Shown here: positions 23,201 to 33,051 of the stretch, piece by piece
How positions within the stretch are numbered: position 1 is the first letter of the stretch
Layout: every line of letters begins with the position of its first letter
Assembly (NCBI GenBank): GCA_018398765.1
Contig: JAHBMJ010002182.1
Location: forward strand, 26,833 to 66,832
From: Chromera velia
Taxonomy: Eukaryota > Sar > Chromeraceae
Reading direction: 5' to 3'
Length of the DNA: 40,000 nt
Notes under the pieces: model-generated
The model's input: the letters and a program-made list of their open reading frames with translations, nothing else
What the model was told of the DNA's origin: nothing
The model's database searches: none
Program-made: the position numbers and the translations under genes

Positions 23201-26200
23201 GAGACTCACGGCACAGGGACTCCTGTGGGGGATCCTGTGGAGGTGGGGGCCATCGCGGGGGTGTATCGCGAGGGCAGAACCGCAACACACCCTCTTCACA
23301 TGGGGTGTCTGAAGCACAACGTGGGCATCATGGAGGGTGCAGGGGGGGTAGGAGGGCTTGTCAAACTTGTCTTGTCCCTCAAATACCAGACGGCCCCCCC
23401 TCTCGTGCACCTCCGTCAGCTGAACCCGCGCATCCTCAAGGCAGTCGCGGGCTTCCCAGTTGTCTTTCCCCAACAGCCCACTCCCCTGAAAGCACACGAT
23501 CGCCCATCACTCCCCGACGACGCCCCCCTGGTGGGTAGCGTCTCTTCCTTTGGCTTGGGTGGCACTAACGTTCATGTGATCGTGCAGGGCCCCACGGAAG
23601 AGGAGTGTGTGCATCTCAAGGAGAGGGCAAGAGCGTTAGGGCCTCACAAGTGGGACCACAAATCCTTCCCTTGGATGCCCGTGCTGCATCCCCTTCTTGC
23701 AAGGATGAAGACACAAACACACACTAAGCAGTCGGAGGAGGCGTTGCCGCACTCGCACCAGCAGAGTGAGGGACTTCTGGAGACGAGTGTGGAGTGTGAG
23801 GGAGTGTTGCCTGATGACGTGAGAAAATTGTCGGTCGATCACCAGATCGGGGGCATTGCTCTTTTCCCAGGTGCGCTGTTTCTGGATGTTTTTGCTTCCC
23901 TCTGCAGTCATGCGTTCCGCAGTGTGGGGGTGGAAGCGGCGGGTAAGGGTTCTGCCGTCGACTTGATGGGGGTGTCGTTCGACCGCGCCCTGTCCGTAGA
24001 GGAGCAGTCTGGAGAGTCTTCTGGAGTTCCCCGAAAGACTCTTTCTGTTCGTCTGGAGCCGTGCAAGGGGGGGGCGCGGGTGTTCCTCTCATCCCGTGAA
24101 CGTTCGACCGACATGGCAGCTGGAGAAGGGAAGAGGGAAACAAAGGGGGGGGGGCGGCACACTGACTCAGAGGTTGGTCATGCAAGTGCGAGGGTGGGGG
24201 GCGTGTCGTTCCTGGGCGGCAGAGATGCAGAAGGGGAAAAGGAGCTGCAGCGGCTGCGGGCCCACTGCTCTGAGGAAGTGGATGTACAGGCCTTCTACGA
24301 GGACCTTCGCCGTTGCGGGTTTGAATACGGACCCCGTTTCCGAACAGTCCGCAACCTCTTTGTCCACCGCACCTCTGACGGAGCAGCACTGGAGGCACTG
24401 GCAGAGGTGAGCTCCGTTGGTCTACTCACTGATGAAGACGGAGGAGAGTCGTACTCGATTTCACAGAGCTTCGAAGAGGGATTCCATGTGCACCCCTCTG
24501 TTCTCGATGGGGCGTTGCACCCGGTCTTCGCACTCATCCAGAGCAGTACTGCCGTCTCCCTGAAGGGGGGCAATTTGTTTGTGCCTACACGGGTAGAGCG
24601 GGTGCTCATCCGTCCGTTTCCTCATAAGGAGAAAGTCTGGTCCCATGTGACTCTAGATGCATCGGTCGAGACTCTCCGTGCGAACGTGGTGGTCTACTCT
24701 GAAAGGGGGGAAGTGCTAGCAGATCTTAGGGGGTTGACCTTCAAGGTCGGTGGGACTCTGCCAGGGGCAGGGCAGGGGGTTCCTAGGGATCTGTTGTGGA
24801 CAACCACGTGGAAGCAGAGTGCTGAGACTGACCGAGCTATCGGCTCTGGTGTCGAATTGGGAAAGAGGACTCGCTCTGGAGAGTTCGGAAATGAGCCTCT
24901 CCTCTTTTACTCCGTTCCTTCTGTGGAGTTGATGGGAGCTCTGCAGGTTGGTTTTGCTGTTTCTTGTCCGCTTCATCGGCTTTCAATCTCCTCTCATATT
25001 CTTGCTTCAAGTTGCTGTGTCAACCACACTAGATCGTCGAAAAGCAGTTTCTCTGCTCACTTGGTCCCGTCCATCGATTCGTACACTGACTCTATCTGGC
25101 TCTGTGCTGTGGTGTTCCCGTGCTTGTCCCTGAACAGCTGGCTATTTTATGTCTGTCTCTGCAGCGTACTCTCGGGAGCCACCACAGATTCTTCTTGATT
25201 GGAGATTTGCCGTCTGCAGAGGAGCTCTCGAGACTCTGGGAGTCTCGGACGTTCAAGGCATGCATCAGCTTGGCAGGCGTCTCTGCTGTCTGCTCCCACG
25301 GGTTGAATGCCGCAGAGCAAGAACGGCAAGCAATTGATGAAAATGCCATCCCAGACATGGAGTCAGCAATCCTCGCGATCAGCGAGGTGCAGACCGTGCT
25401 GCAGTCCGTTGTGTTGAGTGATCCCAATTTGTTGCTGATTGTCCTGACGGCAGGGGTGTGGCCAGTAGAGCTCGAGAGTGGGAGGCGGAGCTTCCATCAG
25501 ACGGCTTCTGTGGGAATGAAGCCCGCTGTCGCACTCCCCAACGCACACGCTGGCCTCTGGGGTTTCTGTCGCACTGCCCGCCTGGAGATCCCGTCTCTGT
25601 CAGGCAGAGCTCTTCGTCTCTATACAGCAGACCTCGACACAAGAGCTCTTGCCGCGTTTGAAGACTTCAGCGAGCTCCGCAACCAGCTGCAGAGTGTGTA
25701 CATGCACACGCAGAATGATCGTTCCACCGGGCGTTCCAGTCCGAAGAAGGTTTCTCTGTTTGGGATTGAATCGGAAATTGCCGTCCGTCTCAGACCCCCC
25801 TCTTCTAGAAAACCTTCTGTGAGGGATCGGCAGGTTGAGCGTGTATGGAAGGATTCGTGTGCGTTTGTTCGTTTTGTGCCTCGACTGAAGAAGGCCCCGG
25901 TGTCTGTCCGGGGCCCTGTGGAACTGCAGATGAGTCAGAGGGGGGCACTCGGGAATCTGGAGGTGCGGCCGCAGAGGGGCCCTCCCCTGGGGGGGTCTTC
26001 CTCTTCTTCTTCCTCTTCCTCTTCAGACGTCACCCTCCCTCCTGAGTGCGTTGAGATCAGGGTGAGGGCTGCCATAGTGACGACAGAAGGACCCGAATAT
26101 CTGTCTGGCACTGTGGTGCGCGTGGGGGGGGTTGTTCAAGGTGTGTCTACAGGATCTAGAGTGTGTGCGAAGGTTCCACTTGACTCGTGCGTTCCTGTTG

Positions 26201-29200
26201 GAAGTCTCTCTGTGCTCCCATCAACGACTTTGAAGATTCTCCCAGAGGGCACAGAGTGTGAGGAAGCCCTGCTGGGCGGTGGAGGTGAGGCAGTGAGGAA
26301 CTTGGCAGTAGTCTCTGCATTCGGTTTGCAAGAGAGGTCAGTGAGGGACGTGCACATGCTGCGGCAGGCAGAGGCTGAGGGGAAGGTGCTTGTCCGCTTT
26401 CCCCTTCTGACAGATGAGGCAGCTCTGTGCCCTTTCCCTTCTCCCACTGACCCCGCAAAAGGGGCGGGTGAAAAGAAACCGAAGAAGAAGAGCTGCATCG
26501 TGACAGGGGGTCTTGGGGCTCTGGGTCTCCTTGTGGCTGCGTGGTTAGTCGAGGAGGGCGCAGATCGTCTTGTCCTCGTCTCCCGGTCGGGACGCCCTGC
26601 CCCCCCCCCCTCCCCTCACTCCGAGTCCCCCCCCGATTCTGCTCCCACCGCCACGAAAGGAAGGGCGGAACAGCTGCTGGAGCGTCTGCAGGCGTCCGCA
26701 GCCGATATCATTACTCTCGCATGTGACGTGTCGGAAGCGGATGGCTGTTCTCGGGCGATTGCGGCAGCCCAGTCAGACGAGTACAGGCTTGCAGGGGTGA
26801 TGCATCTGGCAGGAGTCATGAAGGACGGGGCAATGCTAACCCAAAGCACCGAAAGCTTGAAGACGGTTCTGAAGCCCAAGGCAGTCGGGGCCTGGCGTTT
26901 GCACGCAGCTCTGTCAGCTGTGGAGGCTGTGGAGCCATTGGACTTCTTCGTCCTCTTCTCCTCCATCGCGGCCGTTGTCGGCAACCCCGGACAGGCCAAC
27001 TATGCGGCTGCCAACGCCTGCCTCGATGCCCTCGCTCTCCATCGACGCACGCAGGGCCTCCCCGCTCTGAGCATTCAGTGGGGGCCCTGGAAAGGGCAGG
27101 GACGAGCAGTAGGCATGGCGGCAGGTCTCCCAAAGACAGTTGAGGGATGGGTGAGCAGTCCGGCTGCGCTGAGTGCTCTTAGAGGTTTGATGAGTCGACC
27201 GAATGCCTCTGTCTCATGTTGCATGGAGATGGATTCGGGGTCATTTGTTGGGCGTTTCGCTCCTGGTGCTGTGATCCCCCCGCTCTTTCAGGATGCATTT
27301 GACCAGAAAGCCCTCTCTCTGCTTCGAACAAAAGCAGAAAGAGATGCAAGCTGGAAGGGAGGCATTAGAGGAAGAAGTGTCGTTCCTTCTGATCTCCCTT
27401 CACATCGGGGTAGAGCCTCTGTGCGTTCGTTGGTGAAGAGAACGATCTTCGAGAGCATCTCTGAGATGGTGTCTCTCTCCTCAACAGAGCTCGAGGTGTT
27501 GCTGCTGAAGTCCGAGGCCAACCTTTCGGACTCGGGATTGGGCATCGATTCCCTTTCTCTGATGAGCATCGGGGCATCCGTGCAGAGAAGCCTCGGTATC
27601 AAACTGCCCATGGCACTCCTCGCAGGGGACGTGAGCGTCAGCGGGCTCATTGAGGATTGCACGACTGCGGTGCTTGATCAGCAGGGCAGCAAGGAGAGAG
27701 CGACGGGGAGTCTTTCTGCTGCAGGGATTGCAGAAGCACAACAACAAGTGCTTGAGGAAATAGTCAACGTGAGTCTGTCTCGCTATGCAATTGCTCTCGT
27801 TCGTTTCGACTAGCTCTACACGCTGAGACGTGATCAAGGCTTCTATGCCATTCGTTTCTCTTTTCTTTTCAGAGTTTTCGAACAAGCTTTCGAACTCATT
27901 TGGATTCGTCACTCCTGCAGCAAACTGCTTGCCAGTTGAGCCTGTGAATGTGTTGAATCTTCCCTTTTTTTATTCTGGTGCTAATCGTTCCTGTGAACGT
28001 TCTTATTTTGCAGGATCGTGATGACCCCCTCAACCTGTCCACTCGTGCTGGGCAGTCAGTGGACGTCCAGGACGCGCCTCCCTCCCAGTCTGACAGCCTC
28101 ACAACGCCATCGTGGCTTTCTGCATACGAGCAGCGGCTCCGTGCCGAGGGGATGTCCTGTGTGGCTGCGTGGGTGAGGTCAGAGGCCTCAGGCCATAATG
28201 ATCGGACTGTCATTGGCAGTACCCATGAGACCCACTCAGTCTCTGTTCTGTGTGAAGCTGAGGACCTCGAAGGTCCATCTGAGGATCCGTCAGTCCCTCA
28301 CGTCAAGAAAGAATCCGCCCGTAGATGGAGGAGGGGTCTCGGCATTCGGCAGAGGTTTAGACGAGCGAGGCAAGGCAGCGGGCAGGGAGAGGAAAGGGGC
28401 CAGAGGGGTCATAGCACCACCTCACGCTCAGACGCGTGCAGAGAGACGGCACCCGAATTCAACACAGAGGCCGAGACCGCTGCCCTAGTTTCCGAGAGGG
28501 TACTGGACGAAATGGCCTCTGAGGGGTCTCTGCCTTTCCCCGTCTTTCTCGAGCGTGTGACTGTCCTCCAAAAGAGTGACCTTCCTGAACGCACTGAAGA
28601 AGGGCCAAATGCCCCTCTCTCGTCGCCTCAGGAAGAAACTTGGAGACAGAGGTGTGCAGCTGCTGTAGAAGAGATGTTCAATGGAGGAAAAAGAGAGAGA
28701 CGGTCTGCAACGAAGGCCTTTGGTGTCTACCCATGTCTCCCTCCCCCTTCTCCCTCCAGACCTGCATCTGCACACACTCTGCCATCAGCCATGACTGTCT
28801 CAGCCTCAAATCCCATCAATGAGGCAGGGGAGACAGCCACCTTTTCTGCCTCTTCCTCCCGGCAATGGCGTCTCTTCCCTTCATTTCGACGCCCCTCTCG
28901 CCGTCCCAGCACCGTCAGTACCACCACCAGCATCCGTGAAGGTGCCCCTACACCCCCACCCTCATTCTCACCTCACCCGCTTCTGACAATGTTGGACGAT
29001 CTCACAGCTCTCATGGCCAAGAGAGGTCACCATGTGGAGAGGGGGGCAGCTCAAAGAGTCCGTCGTGGGCCTGTTCAGTTGTGCGGAGTGAGGGAGAGGG
29101 AGGTGCCCCTATTACCAGAGAGAGTATTGCAGAGGCAAGCAGGCCGTCTCGCAGAAGCGGGAGAGGTGCCGATGGACGCACAGACTGCCGAGAACGTTCG

Positions 29201-30269
29201 GTCTCGTCTGATGAAAATGGTACCAGAGGGAGACAGGTCTTTGATTGGCCAGATGTTGTGGAATGCCGAAAAACAGACCGACCCTGTTGCGTTCTCGCTA
29301 GGGCTTCTGCTGACTCATCAAGGACCTCGCATGTCTCCTGCTGCTGAGGGGACAGCAGGTGAGCTTCTTGACAACCTGGTGTTGAGGGAGGTGGGGAGGT
29401 TGATGGCCTCTTTGCGTGAAAGAGAGGCGAGTGTTTGCAGAGTCCTGTGGTCCTCCTCAAGGTGTTCTCAAAGACGTGGCAGAGAGGGAGGGCTGGGGCG
29501 GCTTGGAGATGCGTTTCGTGTTTTGTGCGTTTCCTGTGCCGCAGGTCTCTCTGATGAACTTGGACGGACGTTGTCAGATCTTGAGTGCGAGGCTTTCCTT
29601 GTTGAACAGAAGGGATTGTGGCAGTCAGTAGAGGAAGAGAAGGTCTGCACTCAGCAGGTGCAAAAGGCAGCCGGTCGTTCGAGTGGGAGTGGAGGAGTTT
29701 TGAGAGAGGAAGGCGAGAAGGGACTAAAGTTCCCTGAAAAATTGAAGAGTGTGTTTCCCATTCGCGTGGAAGTTGACTTTGCGAGGTGTTTTGCCGGAAT
29801 GGGAGGAAGTATTGAAGGGGATACGGGAGGGCTTAACCTTCCTTTGCAGGACGAGATTGTGTGTCCCTTCCTGCTTGATCGGTTGGATGATGTGGCATTG
29901 GTGCGGTTCCTCGATTGGGCAGGGGGGTTGCTGAAGGAGGGGGGCGAGCTGGTGGCTGTGAATGCTCAGGCAGAGGAATCCGCAGAAATCTCGAACGAGG
30001 TTTTGTCTTCTTCTTCTACTGCTTCGGGGGGAATGGTGCAGGCGCTTCTTCCTTCTGGCAGTCTGGAGACGTACAAGAGGACCGTGAAGGAGATGGGAAG
30101 GATCGTGGGTCTCTCGTGTTTCGGCAGAAACAGAAAGAGCCTTGAGCCGCCGTCAGAGTGTGTTCGCGGCTCTGACACATTCTCAGTGTCTTCGGGAGGT
30201 TTACTGGGAAGTGGTGGAGGCACGAATAGCATTGCCCCGTTTTTGGTGTTGAGGGCAGTGCGGCGTTGA
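7935..30269 (+). CDS. Giant four-module type I polyketide synthase
   Basis: Twelve exons: 7935-7994, 8074-8382, 8766-11153, 11603-11935, 12141-15122, 15241-17228, 17393-21686, 21892-22207, 22443-22727, 23007-24946, 25165-27768, 28014-30269. All introns are GT...AG, and joining them gives one frame of about 6,584 residues. The start is the first ATG after an in-frame TGA at 7911 and has A at -3. Most junctions fall inside conserved domains, so domain continuity supports them. Domain order: KS-DH-ER-KR-ACP; KS-ACP; KS-AT-inactive DH-ACP; KS-DH-remnant ER-KR-ACP; C-terminal extension. Such enzymes build polyketide or very long acyl chains from malonyl-CoA on phosphopantetheinyl carrier domains. 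Oddities are a single AT, a displaced KS1 cysteine, a missing KS4 histidine, a dead DH3, a truncated ER4 and no recognisable release domain. Exon 1 is short and less certain than the rest; the PKS identity is certain. Confidence 0.92.
9219..9886 (+). repeat. Homogenised KS block, copy 1 (668 bp)
   Basis: This block encodes the C-terminal half of KS1, from KARMLSKDGRCATF to VSSFGFGG. It is almost identical in DNA to 15700-16367 and 17964-18631; by eye only a handful of substitutions separate the copies, and the length is the same in all three. Sequence immediately before and after it is strongly diverged between modules. Confidence 0.9.
11192..11236 (+). repeat. (GT)n microsatellite in PKS intron 3
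   Basis: This is a near-perfect run of GT/TG dinucleotides just downstream of the GTGAGT donor at 11154, inside the 449-bp intron between exons 3 and 4. Confidence 0.9.
12502..12720 (+). repeat. 219-bp block shared by modules 1 and 4, copy 1
   Basis: This block encodes the KR-to-ER linker, including CAFVRFVPRL, LEVRPQR, a poly-Ser run and PPECVEIRVRA. It is nearly identical to 25853-26071. Identity ends abruptly where the complete ER of module 1 begins and the shortened ER of module 4 diverges. Confidence 0.85.
13681..14290 (+). repeat. KR catalytic block shared with module 4, copy 1
   Basis: Two near-identical tracts (about 13681-14026 and 14084-14290), separated by a ~57 bp diverged window, match 26483-26830 and 26889-27095. 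They encode the NADPH-binding and catalytic parts of the ketoreductase. The diverged window falls between GVMKDGA and GAWRLHAAL. Confidence 0.85.
14920..17030 (+). other. PKS module 2: minimal KS-ACP
   Basis: KS2 (about residues 1958-2409) is canonical, with VDTACSSTLVALD (Cys2137), EAHGTGT and KTNIGHLE. It is followed by a short linker containing VWDHVPCPW and then directly by a carrier domain with LGLDSLKALE (Ser2574). The N-terminal part of this ACP has an acidic insertion rich in Glu and Gly. There is no AT, DH, ER or KR. The WDH..PW linker resembles the segment that precedes the dehydratase in module 4 (KWDHKSFPW), so the module may derive from a larger one by internal loss. It would leave a beta-keto group unless other domains act on it. 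Confidence 0.8.
15700..16400 (+). repeat. Homogenised KS block, copy 2
   Basis: This is the KS2 copy of the block. It aligns to copy 1 over 668 bp (to 16367). Against copy 3 the near identity runs about 30 bp further, through TNVHMIVQGPP. The shared tract contains HGTGT and NIGH but not the active-site cysteine. Confidence 0.9.
17110..21420 (+). other. PKS module 3: KS-AT-inactive DH-ACP
   Basis: KS3 (about residues 2650-3109) is canonical with IDTACSASLVALD (Cys2837). The AT that follows (about 3130-3420) has FTGQGSQ, GHSLGEYAAAVYAG (Ser3244) and HAFHSP (His3353); the HAFH form is the malonyl-CoA type in characterised AT families. It is the only AT in the whole protein. The dehydratase fold after it has lost its catalytic pair: Gln3567 replaces the His of HxxxGxxxxP, and the second motif reads LLEGALA, with Glu for Asp and Ala for Gln/His. 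No KR or ER follows. The ACP has LGADSVTLM (Ser3988). The module should extend by a malonyl unit and leave a keto group. Confidence 0.82.
17964..18664 (+). repeat. Homogenised KS block, copy 3
   Basis: This is the KS3 copy of the block. It differs from the other two at scattered positions, including CTGCCC for CTGCTC and GCTGTT for GAAATT, while the flanking KS sequence upstream is clearly different. The corresponding part of KS4 (from about 22648, interrupted by an intron) is diverged and not part of the set. Confidence 0.9.
25853..26071 (+). repeat. 219-bp block shared by modules 1 and 4, copy 2
   Basis: This is the module 4 partner of 12502-12720, with the same length and the same poly-Ser run. 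It sits immediately upstream of the truncated ER. Confidence 0.85.
26483..27095 (+). repeat. KR catalytic block shared with module 1, copy 2
   Basis: This is the module 4 partner of the KR block at 13681-14290. It has small length differences in the Pro-rich loop after SRSGRP and the same diverged central window. Confidence 0.85.
28014..30269 (+). other. PKS C-terminal extension, methyltransferase-like end
   Basis: The last exon encodes about 751 residues after the final ACP. The first ~300 are Ser/Arg/Pro-rich and look disordered. From about residue 6289 the chain is more ordered, and the stretch DEIVCPFLLDRLDDVALVRF followed by LLKEGGELVAVN resembles the second half of class I SAM-dependent methyltransferases (the L..GG.L strand region). 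The glycine-rich SAM motif is not evident in this frame. A candidate, AESCGPPQGVLKDVAE with a downstream NLDGRCQILSARL, appears in the +1 frame at about 29430-29610, so an unrecognised intron or frameshift is possible. No thioesterase serine motif or NAD(P)-reductase fold is visible. The methyltransferase call is tentative. Confidence 0.45.
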
Positions 30270-32881
30270 AACGGGAGGGAGGTAGGGGGGCAGCGGAAGA
30301 GTCGAGGAGATCGGCAGTGAAGGAGCTGGGGGTTTGGGGGGGATGCTTTGTTGAAATGATGACTCCTTTTTTATGCATGTGGCGAAAGTCAGTGGCGGGT
30401 TGATTGTTGGGATGCCCACGTGGCTCCTGCTCTTGTTCCCCTTTCTCTTTCCCTTGCCATTTCGGTGTACAGTTGTTGCTTGCATCGCTCTTTTGCCCGT
30501 GTCATTTCTCATCTGTTTCATGCTTCTTTAGAGTGAGCATCATATGATATGCATGTCTGCGAGTGAATCTTGGCACGAAGGCCTGCTGCTGCTTTATCAG
30601 GAAAATGAGTGTTTCGTCAGTCATTTTTTTCATTTTTACTTTTGAGAGAGGGGGGGGGTTCAATCCACAAACGGAAACTGGGCTGGTGTGAAGACCCGCC
30701 TTCTCGAGAAAAAGGAACGTGCATTGCCGCGCATTGCGCGTCCTGAATGTGGGGCACGCTGGTTCATTCATGGCAGGAAGATTGACCGTGACGATTCAGT
30801 CTCTCTCCGTCAACGGGAAGAGATCATATGTGGGCCTGTACGAATGTGCTCCTCTCCGTTTCCTTGGCGTGCACGTGTGGGATGGGGGGGGGTGAATCGA
30901 GACTTTTTGATGCTTTGTGTTTCCGGCGACAATTCGTTGACGTTCCAAACAGATTCCGTTCTCCACTCTACCCCACACCCTTTGATCGTCCGATCTTTTT
31001 TTGTTAGAGGCGTTGCCTTCATATGCGTGACTTGTATGCATCGTGTGTTGCAATCGATAATGCATGCACCGAGGAATCGAAAACGAAATGAATGAATGAG
31101 TGAATGAATGAATGCGAAAGGACGAGGGATTGATCGAAAGATCAAATTAGGTGCATGGTGTGTGTCGTCTTCCTGGTAAAGCCGTAAGAATGTAATTCCT
31201 GTACAAGAGTTCTCAACATTCGGGCGAGTTCGTGCAGTGGCTTTCACAACAACGTGCAGCAAGTCGATCGTTGAATCGTGTGAGACTGTTCGTCGGGGTG
31301 AGCGTGCAGTTGGTATCATTTTTGTTTCGTTTTGGGTCCCACGGTACGATCTCGCCTCCCATGCTCTCACTCCTCTCCCTCCGTCTATGAATGCCTCCAT
31401 ATCGTCTGCAGCATGGTCCGCTGATGCTTCATAGCAAGGCAGATTTCCGTGCGTTTGTGCATGTGTGTGTGCCAGTGCGTGTCCGTGTGTTGCTTCCCAC
31501 CCCTTCCAAGTCTGCCTGCGCGGGGATCTTTCCAAAAGTTTCCATCCTTTCTTTGACGGATTCCATTGGTTTTTCTTCCTGCATGAACGCTAGCCCGAAG
31601 GGGTGTGCAAGCCTCTCTCCAGTTCCTCAGGACAGTTTGTTGCCTCATATTATCATTCATACAATGCAACAACAGCAAAACAATTGCTACTTGAACAACA
31701 CGTTTTGATTCATATAACTACCACTACATATAATGTACTGGATATGACATTCAACTTTTAAAATACTGCATTTATCTGAGTCCTAAGATAAAACGAAATG
31801 AATAAACATTATTATATAGTTTAGATTATAATAGTAACTATTGCTAGTAGTAGTATACTCAAGTATGCGGTATTTAATTGATTAGATCAAATTTTTAACC
31901 ATGGATCCTATTATTTGTCATCTTCTTTCTTCAGTATTTCAAAAGGACTGGTAAATTAAAAGAGTTAAAAACGGAGGTAGCGAGGATTGAATTTATATTT
32001 TTTTTAAGTCTTTTTGCAGGCTTTTTAGTATTATATTCTAATAAATTATTTAATGGGTCATGATCGAAAGGAAACGGCACGTACCGTCTTCTTTCACTTG
32101 ATACTAGTTCAAGCTTGAAACTAAAATGAATTTAATTTATTTTTTCTTTTAAATTATACTTAAGTACTATTAGAAGTACTAAGTAGTGTATGACATTTGT
32201 CGCTTCAATAGTAAGATTGCGATTTCACGCTCCGAGTCGATTGATGCATGATCTAATTTAATTCTCTATAGTAATTTCACAATATAAAGTTTAATAAAGT
32301 TGCTTCTAAACTAGCTTCTAAAGTTGCTCTAGGAGTTGCCTAAAAATAAGTTAAACTTAGTAACCTCTTAGTTAGAATATTTTGATGCTTCACCAAATTT
32401 TGAAGCTTTTTTTTTGTAATGTTTCAAGGCCTGCCGCCCGCGTCAGTCGCCATCAGATAGGATATTCTTGTGACTATCAGACTCTGTGTTATTGTTAATT
32501 GTTGTTGTTTTTTTAATGGCCATACACGTCCTTATAAACACTCTTGTGCATTTGTTAGTCACATGTACAACACGTTCCATGCAGAACTCACAGATTCACC
32601 AAACAGAAATCATGACAAAATTTAAAAAATCTAAGCTAATCCAAGCATAATACATGCAATAGCATCACAGCACCATCATAGTGCATCATCAGCGCACGGG
32701 GTCTACAAACCAAAATAATTCGAAAAAAAAAATCCCTGCACGTTGATGATGATTGAGAGTTAAATCCTAGATTTAGCGACGCCAAATCCCAAGCCACTAG
32801 CAAGGCTTTGAGGACAACCCAGAGCACACATTCATGGCGGGGGGGATGAAGAAGCCTGCATGCCAATCGGATTGATTCGCC
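30270..32881. other. Intergenic spacer, no gene seen
   Basis: 30270-31700 follows the PKS stop codon and has moderate GC and no domain-bearing frame; the longest frame (minus strand, about 30810-31535) is of low complexity and unsupported. A short GAAT/GAGT tetranucleotide run lies at about 31085-31116. From about 31700 the sequence becomes strongly AT-rich with A and T runs, and below 32881 it may include the 3' untranslated end of the LINE on the minus strand. No clear poly(A) tail or target-site duplication for the LINE was found. Confidence 0.5.
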
Positions 32882-33051
32882 TCAACTTGCCTTATCGACA
32901 GAATGGACCTTCTTGAGACAGTCGGCTATAGCTTTGGAACCGCTTCTAGGCAGGATTGTGCACAACAGTAACACCATATCCTTCATTTTCTTCTCATTAT
33001 CAGAAGTGCCCCTCCCGGTTGCACCTGCAACGCATTGTGCAATCTGTATTC

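Larger units (their letters stand above)
21495..27690 (+). other. PKS module 4: KS-DH-(KR structural)-remnant ER-KR-ACP
   Basis: KS4 starts near residue 4057, is split by three introns and has IDTACSSSLVAVD (Cys4251) and ETHGTGT (His4386). Where other KS domains read NIGH it reads NVGIMEGAGG, so the second catalytic His is Ile4426. No AT follows. The DH looks intact, with DHQIGGIALFPGA (His4597) and VLDGALH (Asp4819, His4823). The ER is shrunk to about 120 residues (about 5258-5380): it keeps its entry and exit sequences but lacks the NADPH-binding GGVG loop. The KR (about 5407-5609) has TGGLGALG, FSSIAAVVG and NYAAAN. The ACP has LGIDSLSLM (Ser5761). The expected output is an enoyl group, if the KS passes the chain on. 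Confidence 0.83.

Noticed and set aside
23724-24398. 224-codon minus-strand frame, Pro/His-rich
   Set aside because: It is antisense to the DH of module 4, is low in complexity and has no domain support.
7935-30269. Bacterial origin or contamination of the PKS
   Set aside because: At least eleven GT...AG introns interrupt conserved domains, including at shared positions between modules, which rules out a recent bacterial sequence.
30810-31535. 241-codon minus-strand frame downstream of the PKS
   Set aside because: It has random-looking composition with Thr/His/Arg repeats, no domain and no good splice context; it is treated as spacer.
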